Shown: piece by piece, positions 54,633-63,441 of the stretch
Layout: each line of letters begins with the position of its first letter
Position numbering within the stretch: the stretch's first letter is position 1
From: Planctomycetota bacterium
GTDB lineage: Bacteria; Planctomycetota; UBA1135
Reading direction: 5' to 3'
DNA length: 64,000 nt
Assembly: GCA_008501825.1 (NCBI GenBank)
Contig: QQUA01000002.1
Coordinates: forward strand, 358,695-422,694
Notes under the pieces: generated by a model
What the model saw: the letters and a program-made list of their open reading frames with translations, nothing else
The model's database searches: none
Told to the model about the DNA's origin: nothing
Position numbers and translations under genes: made by a program

Positions 54633-54649
54633 TTCAAAGCTTGTGCCAA
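54633..54649 (-). promoter_or_regulatory. Sigma-54 (-24/-12) promoter candidate for the nar-act operon
   Basis: Read on the minus strand: TTGGCACAAGCTTTGAA. Compared with the sigma-54 consensus (T)TGGCACG-N4-TTGC(A/T), the -24 element has one mismatch and the -12 element reads TTGA instead of TTGC; the GG to GA spacing of 10 bp is exact. The expected start site is near 54623, about 22 bases before the narC ATG, with GGAG between. The neighbouring regulator at 54853-56247 has the GAFTGA motif needed to activate such promoters. Confidence 0.65.
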
Positions 54650-54826
54650 AGTTGAAGAGGTGGCCAAGAGCCTGAAATACCCCATTCAATCGGGAAAAGC
54701 CCTTTCCTCCGGCTTCCGGGCCAAAACCTGGCCGGTTCGGTTGCAAACTCCGGTTAGCAGCTCCGCCGGGTTTCCGTTCCTAAGCCTTGCTCAATCCAAA
54801 GCCTAGCCCTGCATACCGAAGTTAGC

Positions 54827-54842
54827 AGCGGTGTAAACCGCT
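54827..54842. promoter_or_regulatory. Palindrome, possible upstream activator site
   Basis: AGCGGT-GTAA-ACCGCT is a perfect dyad about 190 bp upstream of the sigma-54 promoter, a normal distance for enhancer sites of NtrC-type regulators. No T tract follows on either strand, so a terminator of the regulator gene is less likely. GTTAGCAGC, which abuts it (54821-54829), also occurs at 54753-54761. Confidence 0.35.
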
Positions 54843-54852
54843 CGTATCCAAA

Positions 54853-56247
54853 TCAAGAAAATTCGCGCCGATCAATGCCCAATTGCCGCAGGATTTTTTG
54901 CAAAGCCACGCGAGTCATGCCGCAAGCTGAAGCCGCTTGGGATACGTTTCCTCGCGACTTCTCCAAAGCCCGCTGCACGAACTGGCGCTGAAACTGCTCC
55001 ATGGCCCGTTTCTTTGCGGTCGAATAATCAGGAGAATCTCCTGCTTCTTCCAAACTTTGATTCCAGCCTTTCTCCGACAAGCCCAAATGGAAAGGCAAGA
55101 TTTTTCCCTGGCAACAAACGATGGTGGCCCTTTGCACGGCGTTCTCCAATTCCCGAACGTTGCCGGGCCAAGCATGCCCATACAAGGCATCCTGAGCCGC
55201 CTCCGAAATCTCCGGTACCGGAGCCTCGGGCTCCAAGCTTTGTTGGGCGAACCGAGCCAGGAAATGACCGGCAAGGGGAACGATATCGGCTTTTCGATTG
55301 CGCAGCGGAGGGATGTGCAGGTGCACGACCTTGAGCCGATAGAACAAGTCCTCTCGAAACAGACCTTGTTGCACCAAGGTTTCCAAGTCGCGATTGGTCG
55401 CCGCGATCAATCGGAAATCCACGGCCACGTCTTGAGAACCTCCGACCGGCCGTACTCTTTTTTCTTGGAGTACGCGCAACAACTTGGCCTGGAAACTCGC
55501 CGGCATGGAGGCCACCTCGTCCAGGAAAACCGTGCCCCCACCGGCTTCCACGAACAACCCGGCCCGATCCCGGTCAGCTCCGGTAAACGCACCCTTGCGG
55601 TGCCCGAAGAGTTCGGATTCCAGCAAAGATTCCGATAAGGCAGCACAATTCACCGCCTGAAAGGCACGGTCGGACACCGGGCTCCGGCGGTGAATGAAGT
55701 TGGCAATCACTTCTTTCCCGGTTCCGCTTTCCCCGGAAATCAACACCGGGGCCGAACTCTGCGCCACGGTGGCGGCGACTTCGAACACCCGCAGCATGGC
55801 GGGATCTTGGGCCACCACCTGCAAGTCTCGGCGATCCTGATCGAATCCCCTTCTCTGGGCCAGGATGTGCCCGCCCAAACGCCGGATCAAGCCGAGGATT
55901 TCCTGATTGTCGAAGGGCTTGGTCAGGAAATGGGCGGCTCCAGCTTGCATGCACTGGACGGCAACGGAAACGGTTCCAAAACCGGTCAGCAGCACCACGG
56001 AAGTTTCTGGGGCCGCCTCCTTGATCGCCGACAGCAGCTCGGCTCCGCTCATGCCCGGCATCATCAGGTCGGTCAAAACCAAATCCGCCCGCTGCTGGTG
56101 AAACAACTGCAGCGCCTGCTCACCGGAAGCAGCCTCCCGGGCCGCAATGCCAATGGAAGCCAGCAACTTCTTCAAGCCCAGGCGGATGTCGTCCTCATCG
56201 TCCACTACGAGGACTCTTAGCGATTGCAGGTCTTGCAGAGATTCCAC
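54853..56247 (-). CDS. Sigma-54-dependent response regulator (NtrC family)
   Basis: 464 residues starting at GTG 56247, with an AAGGCGAGG-like site before it. Receiver domain 1-125: V-V-D-D-E-D-D acid pocket and phospho-acceptor D60 (V-L-T-D60-L-M-M-P-G). AAA+ domain about 155-385: Walker A G-E-S-G-T-G-K-E, the sigma-54 contact loop G-A-F-T-G-A, and G-G-T-V-F-L-D-E. C-terminal Fis-type helix-turn-helix (N-V-S-Q-A-A-S-A-C-G-M-T-R-V). It activates RNA polymerase-sigma-54. Encoded 6 bp after the kinase gene and just upstream of the nar-act operon with its sigma-54-like promoter, which is the obvious target. Confidence 0.93.
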   Translation of the reverse strand: MESLQDLQSLRVLVVDDEDDIRLGLKKLLASIGIAAREAASGEQALQLFHQQRADLVLTDLMMPGMSGAELLSAIKEAAPETSVVLLTGFGTVSVAVQCMQAGAAHFLTKPFDNQEILGLIRRLGGHILAQRRGFDQDRRDLQVVAQDPAMLRVFEVAATVAQSSAPVLISGESGTGKEVIANFIHRRSPVSDRAFQAVNCAALSESLLESELFGHRKGAFTGADRDRAGLFVEAGGGTVFLDEVASMPASFQAKLLRVLQEKRVRPVGGSQDVAVDFRLIAATNRDLETLVQQGLFREDLFYRLKVVHLHIPPLRNRKADIVPLAGHFLARFAQQSLEPEAPVPEISEAAQDALYGHAWPGNVRELENAVQRATIVCCQGKILPFHLGLSEKGWNQSLEEAGDSPDYSTAKKRAMEQFQRQFVQRALEKSRGNVSQAASACGMTRVALQKILRQLGIDRREFS

Positions 56248-56253
56248 CTCGCC

Positions 56254-58497
56254 TTAGCTTAGCGGCGGTTTTTGAATCCGAAAACGGACTTGGAAGGCAG
56301 TTCCATGCGGGCCGGTTTCGTGCAACTCCAAGGTGCCGCCGTGCATCTCGGTGATCCGCCTCGAAGTCGGCAAGCCCAAGCCGGTTCCCGCGCCGCGACG
56401 CTTGCTGGTGAAGAAGGGGCGGAAGACTTCTTCAACCGCTTCCGGCTCGATCCCGGGCCCGGTGTCAAAAACCAGGATTTCCACGTAGGAGCCATTCTTC
56501 CGGGTACTCAAGCGGATTTCGCCGGCGCCGTCCATGGCCTGAATGGCGTTCATCATCAGGTTCACGAAGACCTGTCGAAGCTGAACCTCATCACCGGTCA
56601 CCAAGGGATCCGCGGCCTGGAAATCATGCCGGATGGCGATGCCGGATCGTTGACTGATCGGCCGCAGGAAATAGCTGGCGTCTTCCAGAATATCGTGAAT
56701 GGAAACCTCGTTGACTTCCGGTTGGGCGCCGGTGGCGTACTCCAATAATGCCCGGATCGAACGCTTGCAGGTCTCAGTATTGCGGGCGATGATCTCCGTA
56801 TTCTCTCTCAGCTCGCTTTCCTCGGGCAACTCGGATTGCAGCATTTGATTGAACATGTTGATCGAAGCCAGCGGGTTGTTCAATTCATGGGCCATGACCG
56901 CCGCCACTTCACCCAATACCGCCAACCGCTCTTGGTGGATCTGTCTTTCATCGTGAGCGATGCGGTCGGTAATATCCCGGGAAACCAGCACCCGGCCGGC
57001 CCGGCCGTCGTCTCCGGACTTCATCGAGGTGGCATGAACTTCGTAAGTTCGCTTGCCAACGTCCACCACGCAAGAGCGATTCGGTTCGCCTGGATCGGTC
57101 AAGCAGGACAAGCAATTGGGATGATTGCCCTTTCGACTCGTTTCGCATAAATGATGGCTGGTGGCTACGTGTCCTCGATTTCGCACCAGGTCGAGTAGCG
57201 ATCCGGAAGCTGAATTGGCCATCACGATCTTGCCTTGCCGATCCATGACCACCAAACCGTCTTTCATGGAAGCAATGACGGTATCCAGCCGGTCCCGCTC
57301 TTCCCTGGTTCTGGCCTGCTCCTGCTGCAATCTTTGGGTACTGGCTTCCAGCCGTTCGGTACGCTCTTGAATGCCAGCCGCCATGTGGTTGAAGGCGGCG
57401 GCCAAATCGCCGATCTCGTCGCTGGAATCAATGTCCACCCGGGTTCCGAACTCTCCTTCCCGAATTTTTTGCGCCGCTCCTTTTAAGACCACCAGGGGCT
57501 TGGCCAAAAACTTCATCGGGAAATACAAAAGAAAAGTGGAAAGAATAGCCAGCAACAAGCCCATGCCGAGGAAACGGCTTTGCAAGCCGGAAATCGGCAT
57601 CAAAGCCGTGTCCGATCGCATGCTGACTTCCACCGTCCAGCCATTGGCCGAAACCGGAAAGCTTTGAGCGAAGATGCCGCGAGTCGCCGAATAACCTCTA
57701 GAGCTGGGAGGGCTCCGAGTACCTTCCACCACGCGCAATCCGATACCGGATTGAACGATTTCGGATTTGCTGGGATCCACCGGCTGAAGGCCGAAGTCGG
57801 CCGGCACCAGAATCTGACCGCCCTTTTGATCTCGAAGCGCCAGGCGGACGTCCTCCGCCTCTTCGACGATCTCCGGGTGCAAACTTCGAAGTGCTCCCGC
57901 CATCCAAACCCCCACTCCGACCCGGCTTTGTAGATAGCCGATCACGGCGTTGCTGCGGATACCTCGAAGGGGGGTTTGAATTAACAATGCCGGAGACATG
58001 CTGCTGCCGACCGGCAAAAGAATGTCGCTGTACCAGAGCTGATCTCCCTGAGACGGGAAAGAAACCGGAGGTAGCTCATTTTGCCCTTCGGCGACCAAGT
58101 CAACCACGACCTGACCCTCGCCGTCGATGACCGACAGCCCTTGAAAAGCCGGAACGATCGGGAGCTTGTTCACTCTCAAATGGTGAAGCAGCTCGGCGCG
58201 CAAGCGGTCGCCCTCCTCCGCTTCCGCGGCCACGGTAATCCGTTTTAAATGGTCGCGGATATAACCGTCTGAAGCAAAGTCCTCGGTCCTCCGGCTCAGC
58301 ATCTGCAAATAAGAATCCAAGGCGGTGGCATAACTCTGACATTGATACTCAAGGCGGCTGAGAATCTCGGTTTTCAAGGCTCTCTTGGCCGAATCGGAGA
58401 TCAAGTATCCGCCGAGGCCATAGGCAATCAAGCAAAGGCCGACGAACAGAAGGGCCAGCTTGTAGCGGACGGAAAGCCAACGAAGAGGATCGCGCAT
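56254..58497 (-). CDS. Sensor histidine kinase with periplasmic sensor, HAMP and Cys-rich PAS domain
   Basis: 747 residues. One membrane helix near residues 12-33, a large extracytoplasmic sensor (about 34-320, double-Cache-like), a second helix (about 325-345), HAMP, a coiled coil, a PAS domain (about 405-510), HisKA with H537 (M-A-H537-E-L-N-N-P) and a HATPase_c domain (D-T-G-P-G-I, G-T-G-L-G-L). The PAS domain holds C451, C462, C465 and C476 in about 26 residues, which could bind an iron-sulphur cluster or act as a thiol redox switch. It should phosphorylate the regulator encoded 6 bp downstream. The signal might be nitrate or a related anion outside plus redox state inside, but that is inference. 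Confidence 0.9.
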   Translation of the reverse strand: MRDPLRWLSVRYKLALLFVGLCLIAYGLGGYLISDSAKRALKTEILSRLEYQCQSYATALDSYLQMLSRRTEDFASDGYIRDHLKRITVAAEAEEGDRLRAELLHHLRVNKLPIVPAFQGLSVIDGEGQVVVDLVAEGQNELPPVSFPSQGDQLWYSDILLPVGSSMSPALLIQTPLRGIRSNAVIGYLQSRVGVGVWMAGALRSLHPEIVEEAEDVRLALRDQKGGQILVPADFGLQPVDPSKSEIVQSGIGLRVVEGTRSPPSSRGYSATRGIFAQSFPVSANGWTVEVSMRSDTALMPISGLQSRFLGMGLLLAILSTFLLYFPMKFLAKPLVVLKGAAQKIREGEFGTRVDIDSSDEIGDLAAAFNHMAAGIQERTERLEASTQRLQQEQARTREERDRLDTVIASMKDGLVVMDRQGKIVMANSASGSLLDLVRNRGHVATSHHLCETSRKGNHPNCLSCLTDPGEPNRSCVVDVGKRTYEVHATSMKSGDDGRAGRVLVSRDITDRIAHDERQIHQERLAVLGEVAAVMAHELNNPLASINMFNQMLQSELPEESELRENTEIIARNTETCKRSIRALLEYATGAQPEVNEVSIHDILEDASYFLRPISQRSGIAIRHDFQAADPLVTGDEVQLRQVFVNLMMNAIQAMDGAGEIRLSTRKNGSYVEILVFDTGPGIEPEAVEEVFRPFFTSKRRGAGTGLGLPTSRRITEMHGGTLELHETGPHGTAFQVRFRIQKPPLS

Positions 58498-58557
58498 GCC
58501 GCAAAACTCCGGGCGGAGCCGAGGCCATCATACCCGACCGCCCGGGCGGTCCAAGAT

Positions 58558-61500
58558 TCAACGCTGGAGCTGAAGCTCGACTTCGGCCAAGCCGACGGCG
58601 CTTTTCTGGCCCTTGACTTCGCCGATTTCTTCCACCTGTAAAGTCAGGCTGCGGATCTGGGCGGGCTTTTCCAACAACCAAACCGTTTTTCGATTGGGAT
58701 CGGCGTCCATTTCGATTCGAATCGGCTTCCCTTTCCCGTTCAAGACCAAGCTCAGGTAGCGGATTTTGGCCGTCCTTTGCGAATCCCTTCTGGTCGAGGG
58801 GGCATGGCTCAACAGAATCCGGTTGGCCCGCACCGTCCGTCCCAAGTCGACCTTCAGCCAAGGTCGGCGATCGCCATCGGCGCTCAACCAACCGGTGGCC
58901 AAGCGCCCGTCGGCGCAACGGGAAGCTTGCCAGGAGCCGTCCGCCAAGAAAGAAGAAGCGGTGACGGTGGGCTTGGCTTCCAAGATCAAATTCCTCGAAG
59001 CATCGCCGGCGTAACTCAACAAAGCCTCATCGGTGGCTTGATCGACCTTCACCGCCAAGGGGGATGATTCCAGTACCACGACTTCCCCATCTTCTTCAGC
59101 GAGATCTTCCGGGACCAAAGCATGAACTCGAGCGTGAATAGGATAGGTTCCAGGTCTGGGTAAGGTCGCCTGGGCGGGAAACCTCTGGCCAAGAGAGGAT
59201 TGCCCCGGATCCCCGGGGACGGCCGCCAAGAGGTCCCAGTCGCTCAAGCGGAAATCCACGGCACGGTTGGGGCTGGCGCATTTCAAGTGAACCGCCAGAG
59301 TGTTTTCTCCTTCGACCAGATGGGGCAGAAGGTCTTCCGCCCAAACCACCGGCTCATACTCCATCGGCTCCACTTCGCCGGCGAATACCCGCTGGCCATT
59401 GCAAAACACTTCCATTTGGAGAGGCGGCGTTGCCACTTCGGAGGCCTTGGCCTGAACAGCGGCGATTTGACCGCTTAGAAGCACGCGCTGGCTGGGAATA
59501 TCGTCGAAGTCGGCCTTGGATCTTGCCAAGTAAAAATGATCGAACCAAGCTAATTCTCCGTCCAAAGGAGTTAAAGACAAACCGGTTAAAATCCAATCTT
59601 CGCCGAAGTCTTTGTACAAATCACGAGTGACGACGGTCCAACCTTTCGGCATTCGCCGATTTACCGACACCGAAGGCTGAAAAGTTTTTTGACTTTGGCC
59701 GGCATGATAGCGTAAAGCTTTCTTCCAGGATCCGCCGTTGGCCAATTGCAATTGCACTGCGGTTCCGCCTTCCTTTCGCCAAGCAAAACGAAGATATCGA
59801 TACTCTCCCGGTCCAGGCTTGGCTTTGATGGGAAAGCCCCACTTCGGCATCCGGACCCGATGTCGCTGTTCCGGGTTTGCCCGCAAAGACCGGCGGCCTC
59901 GATAAGCTTGGTTTTGATCCAACACCAATTCCACTCTGCCATTGCCTTGATTCAACAAAGCGGAGAAGCCCGGTTGTTCCTCAAATAATTGCACCAAATC
60001 CGGTCCATGCTGCTGATCGCTGGGGCCGACGGCATCCGGCGAGTAATACACTTCCAGTTGGGGATCGACCCAAGAGTCCTTTTCAAAGACTAGGGTGCGG
60101 CGCAACCAAAGATCTTCGCTCAGCCAGGGAGTTCTTACTACCGCACCGGGGCTGCCGGAAGTCCCGAAAGCACCAGCGGCGGTATTCCAGCGGCGCTCCC
60201 GAAACTGCGGTTGTTGCCATCCGTCTCCAGGATTCTTTTCCGAGATGCGCCAACTTCCTGGAGAGCGATTCCCTTCCGCCAGCCAATTCTTGCCTGGCCG
60301 CAAGTATTCCACCTTTTGAACGCGGAGCCCTTCCTCTTCATCCACCCAACTGAATTGAGCCAAGGCCTGGCGGCCGAACCCTGCCAGCCAAAAAGTCAGC
60401 GGCGTATCTCCGGAAATCCGAAGCTGCACGTCTTCCTCCGGATCCTCGGTGGCGTAACTCTTATCCGGAAGAGGAGGCAAATCCCCAGTCGCCGGTGCCG
60501 TCGCCCGATTCAAAAACAGCAGGGCAAAGCAAGTGTTCATCGGCCCGAAACCGTAGGCGGTGGCCCAAGATCCCTTGGCGCTTTGCGAAGACAAAATAAA
60601 GGACGTTCCCTCCCGATACCAATCGCTGCCTCCGACCATGTGACGGGACAATAAACCGCCGACTCTCTCCAAACCGTACAAGTAATAATAGGTCCACTGA
60701 TCGGGATTGGGCCCTTTGGGATTGGCCCGGGCGTCAAAATGAACCGCCAACCATTTCAATCCATCCTGCATCACCGCCTCATACTCGGCATAAGGTTCTC
60801 CGGCGAGCCGCAACTGCTCAATACAGATCGCCAGGATACTGACCCCGGCGGAGGTCATGGACCCGGTGGCCTTGCTTTTGAATCCATATCCGAATCCCTT
60901 CGGCTGATAGGCGTGCTCGACCTTGGTTTGATGCAAGCAAGTTCGTTCCGCCAAGTCGATCCAGACCTGAACCGGGATCTCCACCCCGGCTTTGGCCGCA
61001 GCCCTTAAACCAAGGGCTCCGTATTGAGTGTTGGAAAGGTCACCTCCCCCCTCCGGATAACCGAAACCACCGTTCTTCTGCCAGCCAATCAGGGTCTCAG
61101 TCAAGGAAACCATCCAAGGAAGGAACTCCGGCCGGTGAAACGCTTCCAAGGCCATAAGGGCACAACCCATGGAATAAGTTTTTCGCGGCGGATGGGTTCG
61201 CAAATATTCCAGGGCTCGTTGGACCGCATGATGATTGTGAGGCACCTGACTCTTCAGCAGCGTATATAGGCTGAGAGCGGTTTGCCCGGCGGGATAAGCA
61301 TCCTGATGTCCGTTCCAAGACCCGTCCAGCTCCTGCTGAGAAATCAGGTATTCGGCGCCCCGTCGAATGGCTTTCGGGATTCGCGCCTCCATTTCCCGCC
61401 AATCTTTTTCCACCATGCCGGCGAGGGGCGGAGGGGAAACCGAAGTTGCGGCCAGCCGAAAACGCGCCAATTGATGCTGATGGCCGTAGTGAAATTCCAT

Positions 61501-62013
61501 TTGCACCCGCAAATGCCGCCCTCCTTTACCGCTATAGCTTTCTTGCAACGGAAATACGGCAACGTGGGATTGCTTGGTTTTCGATCCCACCCCCCAACCG
61601 GTTTGGGGATCCCCGTCCACCGCGGCCGCCACAGGCCACCGACTTTGATACCAACTGGCAGAAGGAAAACCAAAATCCACTCTTTCGAAACGGCCCTTGA
61701 GCCCGGTCCCGATCTCCAACTGCAATTCGCTCAGAACGAAATTTCCGTTTTTAGACCGGCCGGCTTGCCTTTCTTCAGCAGGAAGCACTTCCAAGCGCAA
61801 GGCAGATATCGCCGGGCCTTCCCACGGAAAATCCAATACATAGGTATCCACCGGCGGATTGGTTCCGGCTAACTCCAGTACCCCGTCGGCAAGACGGCGG
61901 ATTTCGGCGCCGCCCTGTGATATCGCCTCCCGTGCCTCCAAAACGACCCAATTAGGATCTTGAGCGGGAGGAGTGTAGCTAAGGAGGAGGAAGAACGGGA
62001 GGAAGGGAAGCAA
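58558..62013 (-). CDS. Large secreted protein with alpha/alpha-toroid (prenyltransferase/squalene-cyclase repeat) and carbohydrate-binding-like domains
   Basis: 1151 residues with a short signal peptide (about 1-17). Residues 20-190 form two beta domains similar to the insert of the protein at 23091-26654 (A-L-R-L-E-V-L-P, N-F-V-L-S-E-L). Residues about 210-505 show prenyltransferase/squalene-oxidase repeats (A-E-Y-L-I-S-Q-Q-E-L-D-G-S-W, G-C-A-L-M-A-L-E-A-F, Q-K-N-G-G-F-G-Y-P). A jelly-roll domain follows (R-T-P-W-L-S-E-D-L-W-L-R-R-T), then further beta domains and an F5/8-type end (A-S-S-F-L-A-D-G-S-W, A-T-G-W-L-S, K-V-D-L-G-R). No DxDD or QW cyclase motif is obvious, so terpene chemistry is unlikely. 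C397-I-E-Q400 lies in the toroid. Exported; function open. Confidence 0.72.
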   Translation of the reverse strand: MLPFLPFFLLLSYTPPAQDPNWVVLEAREAISQGGAEIRRLADGVLELAGTNPPVDTYVLDFPWEGPAISALRLEVLPAEERQAGRSKNGNFVLSELQLEIGTGLKGRFERVDFGFPSASWYQSRWPVAAAVDGDPQTGWGVGSKTKQSHVAVFPLQESYSGKGGRHLRVQMEFHYGHQHQLARFRLAATSVSPPPLAGMVEKDWREMEARIPKAIRRGAEYLISQQELDGSWNGHQDAYPAGQTALSLYTLLKSQVPHNHHAVQRALEYLRTHPPRKTYSMGCALMALEAFHRPEFLPWMVSLTETLIGWQKNGGFGYPEGGGDLSNTQYGALGLRAAAKAGVEIPVQVWIDLAERTCLHQTKVEHAYQPKGFGYGFKSKATGSMTSAGVSILAICIEQLRLAGEPYAEYEAVMQDGLKWLAVHFDARANPKGPNPDQWTYYYLYGLERVGGLLSRHMVGGSDWYREGTSFILSSQSAKGSWATAYGFGPMNTCFALLFLNRATAPATGDLPPLPDKSYATEDPEEDVQLRISGDTPLTFWLAGFGRQALAQFSWVDEEEGLRVQKVEYLRPGKNWLAEGNRSPGSWRISEKNPGDGWQQPQFRERRWNTAAGAFGTSGSPGAVVRTPWLSEDLWLRRTLVFEKDSWVDPQLEVYYSPDAVGPSDQQHGPDLVQLFEEQPGFSALLNQGNGRVELVLDQNQAYRGRRSLRANPEQRHRVRMPKWGFPIKAKPGPGEYRYLRFAWRKEGGTAVQLQLANGGSWKKALRYHAGQSQKTFQPSVSVNRRMPKGWTVVTRDLYKDFGEDWILTGLSLTPLDGELAWFDHFYLARSKADFDDIPSQRVLLSGQIAAVQAKASEVATPPLQMEVFCNGQRVFAGEVEPMEYEPVVWAEDLLPHLVEGENTLAVHLKCASPNRAVDFRLSDWDLLAAVPGDPGQSSLGQRFPAQATLPRPGTYPIHARVHALVPEDLAEEDGEVVVLESSPLAVKVDQATDEALLSYAGDASRNLILEAKPTVTASSFLADGSWQASRCADGRLATGWLSADGDRRPWLKVDLGRTVRANRILLSHAPSTRRDSQRTAKIRYLSLVLNGKGKPIRIEMDADPNRKTVWLLEKPAQIRSLTLQVEEIGEVKGQKSAVGLAEVELQLQR

Positions 62014-62043
62014 GGATGCCGGTGGATCGGGTCCAACTCCGGG

Positions 62044-63441
62044 CTACCTTAACAAGGGCTCCAAATCTGGGCTTCCCGGGTCGCTGGCGACCAATTGCAC
62101 CCTTCGCAGCTTTAATTTTCCTGCCTGCCCGCCATGGTCCATAGGATCGAGCCGCAAACCGATCATGCTGCCCCGGTAATGCTCGGAATCGGTCAATGGC
62201 AACCGATAGCGGTACCATTTCCCGTCCCGTTTCCACTTCCAGCGCCGGCTGCACTCGGCCGAATAATTTGGTTGCCCAATCGGTTTCCAAAAGACCTGCC
62301 CGTAGCTTTCCACTTCCCCCTCGAAAGCCGCCTCCAGCAGTAACACCGGGGCTCGTTCCGCCTGCCAAAGCACCGCTGGAGAGATCAATTGTGGATCCGG
62401 TTCCGTCGTCGTCAAAACCAAGGCGTCCTGAATCGGCCAACCCTGATCTTGGACCCGATGGTAAATCCAGTGCTGGCGGTCTTTCATAAAATGCCAATGA
62501 GGTAACTCTTGCCGCGGTTTCGATGCCACTCTGGCACGAATCTCTTCAAGGCTTCCGACAATCAATTCGCATCGAAACTCATATGCAATTCCCCGATCCA
62601 AAACCTCGCTGTGCAGCGGGGCGAGATAACCGCAGGGGGAGTCTTTGGAACCGCCGGTCCCCGGCTGCAAATGGAAACCGCCGACGAATTCCAACGCGCC
62701 GGGGTGCCAAACTCCGACACCGAAATCCTGTTCATCGACCAGGGCGGCCCAGGATTCGGTGGCCAGAAAATGAGTCCAGGGAAAACCACCAGGCGCCTTC
62801 TTGGCAATTTCGGACAAAGGACCACCTGTAAAGGGCTTTTCTCCGGTGTAGGTCCACAAGCGATGATAAGGAGCATTCAAATAAACCGCCGGAAGCTCCT
62901 GATGGCGGCCCGAATAAAGGGTGGGGTCGGCCCGCCGATTGCGCATCAGCCCTCGAAGCAGCACCGCCGGACCGTCGAGTCGCAGCTCAACCTGAAACTC
63001 GCATTCAGCCGGTCGATTCTTCAAAGGCCAAATCTTCGGCCGGCAACGTAGCCAAATCCGCTCACCGTCATTTCGGTGTTCGAGCAACTCGGAACGAAAG
63101 CCGTAGCAATCGCCACTTTGAATCGGATTCCAACCAAGCGCCCGCCAATGTTCTGAAACGGTGGCCCCTTCCGGCACGAAAGGATTCGGCCCGGAATAAA
63201 AAGACAGTTGAATCTGCCGGCCCCAATCGTAGTTGTTGACCAGATTTCCTTTCCGGGAATTTGCCGACAGCCAAGTGATCGAGCCACCCAGTTCCAGATC
63301 GACCCCTACCCGGAGATGCTCGTTTTCCAGATAACTCATCTTGGAAACCGACTCTTGGCCGACAAGCAAGCCGCAGGCCCCGGCCCACAGGAAGACGCCA
63401 ATCGGCCACCGGCGCCTGAATCTATGGAATGCGCGAATCAT
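62044..63441 (-). CDS. Exported protein of unknown function, mutarotase-like start
   Basis: 465 residues from ATG 63441, whose first base overlaps the pbpC stop (TGATG). A twin-basic signal peptide (R-F-R-R-R-W then W-A-G-A-C-G-L-L-V-G) is followed by L-E-N-E-H-L-R-V-G-V-D-L-E-L-G-G-S-I-T-W-L, a pattern of galactose-mutarotase-like beta-sandwiches that bind sugar chains. The remainder is beta-rich with many Trp and Tyr (Y-H-R-L-W-T-Y-T-G-E-K-P-F, F-G-V-G-V-W-H-P-G). I cannot name a family. Translational coupling to pbpC suggests a cell-envelope role. Confidence 0.6.
   Translation of the reverse strand: MIRAFHRFRRRWPIGVFLWAGACGLLVGQESVSKMSYLENEHLRVGVDLELGGSITWLSANSRKGNLVNNYDWGRQIQLSFYSGPNPFVPEGATVSEHWRALGWNPIQSGDCYGFRSELLEHRNDGERIWLRCRPKIWPLKNRPAECEFQVELRLDGPAVLLRGLMRNRRADPTLYSGRHQELPAVYLNAPYHRLWTYTGEKPFTGGPLSEIAKKAPGGFPWTHFLATESWAALVDEQDFGVGVWHPGALEFVGGFHLQPGTGGSKDSPCGYLAPLHSEVLDRGIAYEFRCELIVGSLEEIRARVASKPRQELPHWHFMKDRQHWIYHRVQDQGWPIQDALVLTTTEPDPQLISPAVLWQAERAPVLLLEAAFEGEVESYGQVFWKPIGQPNYSAECSRRWKWKRDGKWYRYRLPLTDSEHYRGSMIGLRLDPMDHGGQAGKLKLRRVQLVASDPGSPDLEPLLR

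Noticed and set aside
54624..54806. 60-codon plus-strand frame in the narC upstream region
   Set aside because: It overlaps the sigma-54-like promoter, has no ribosome-binding site and no motif.
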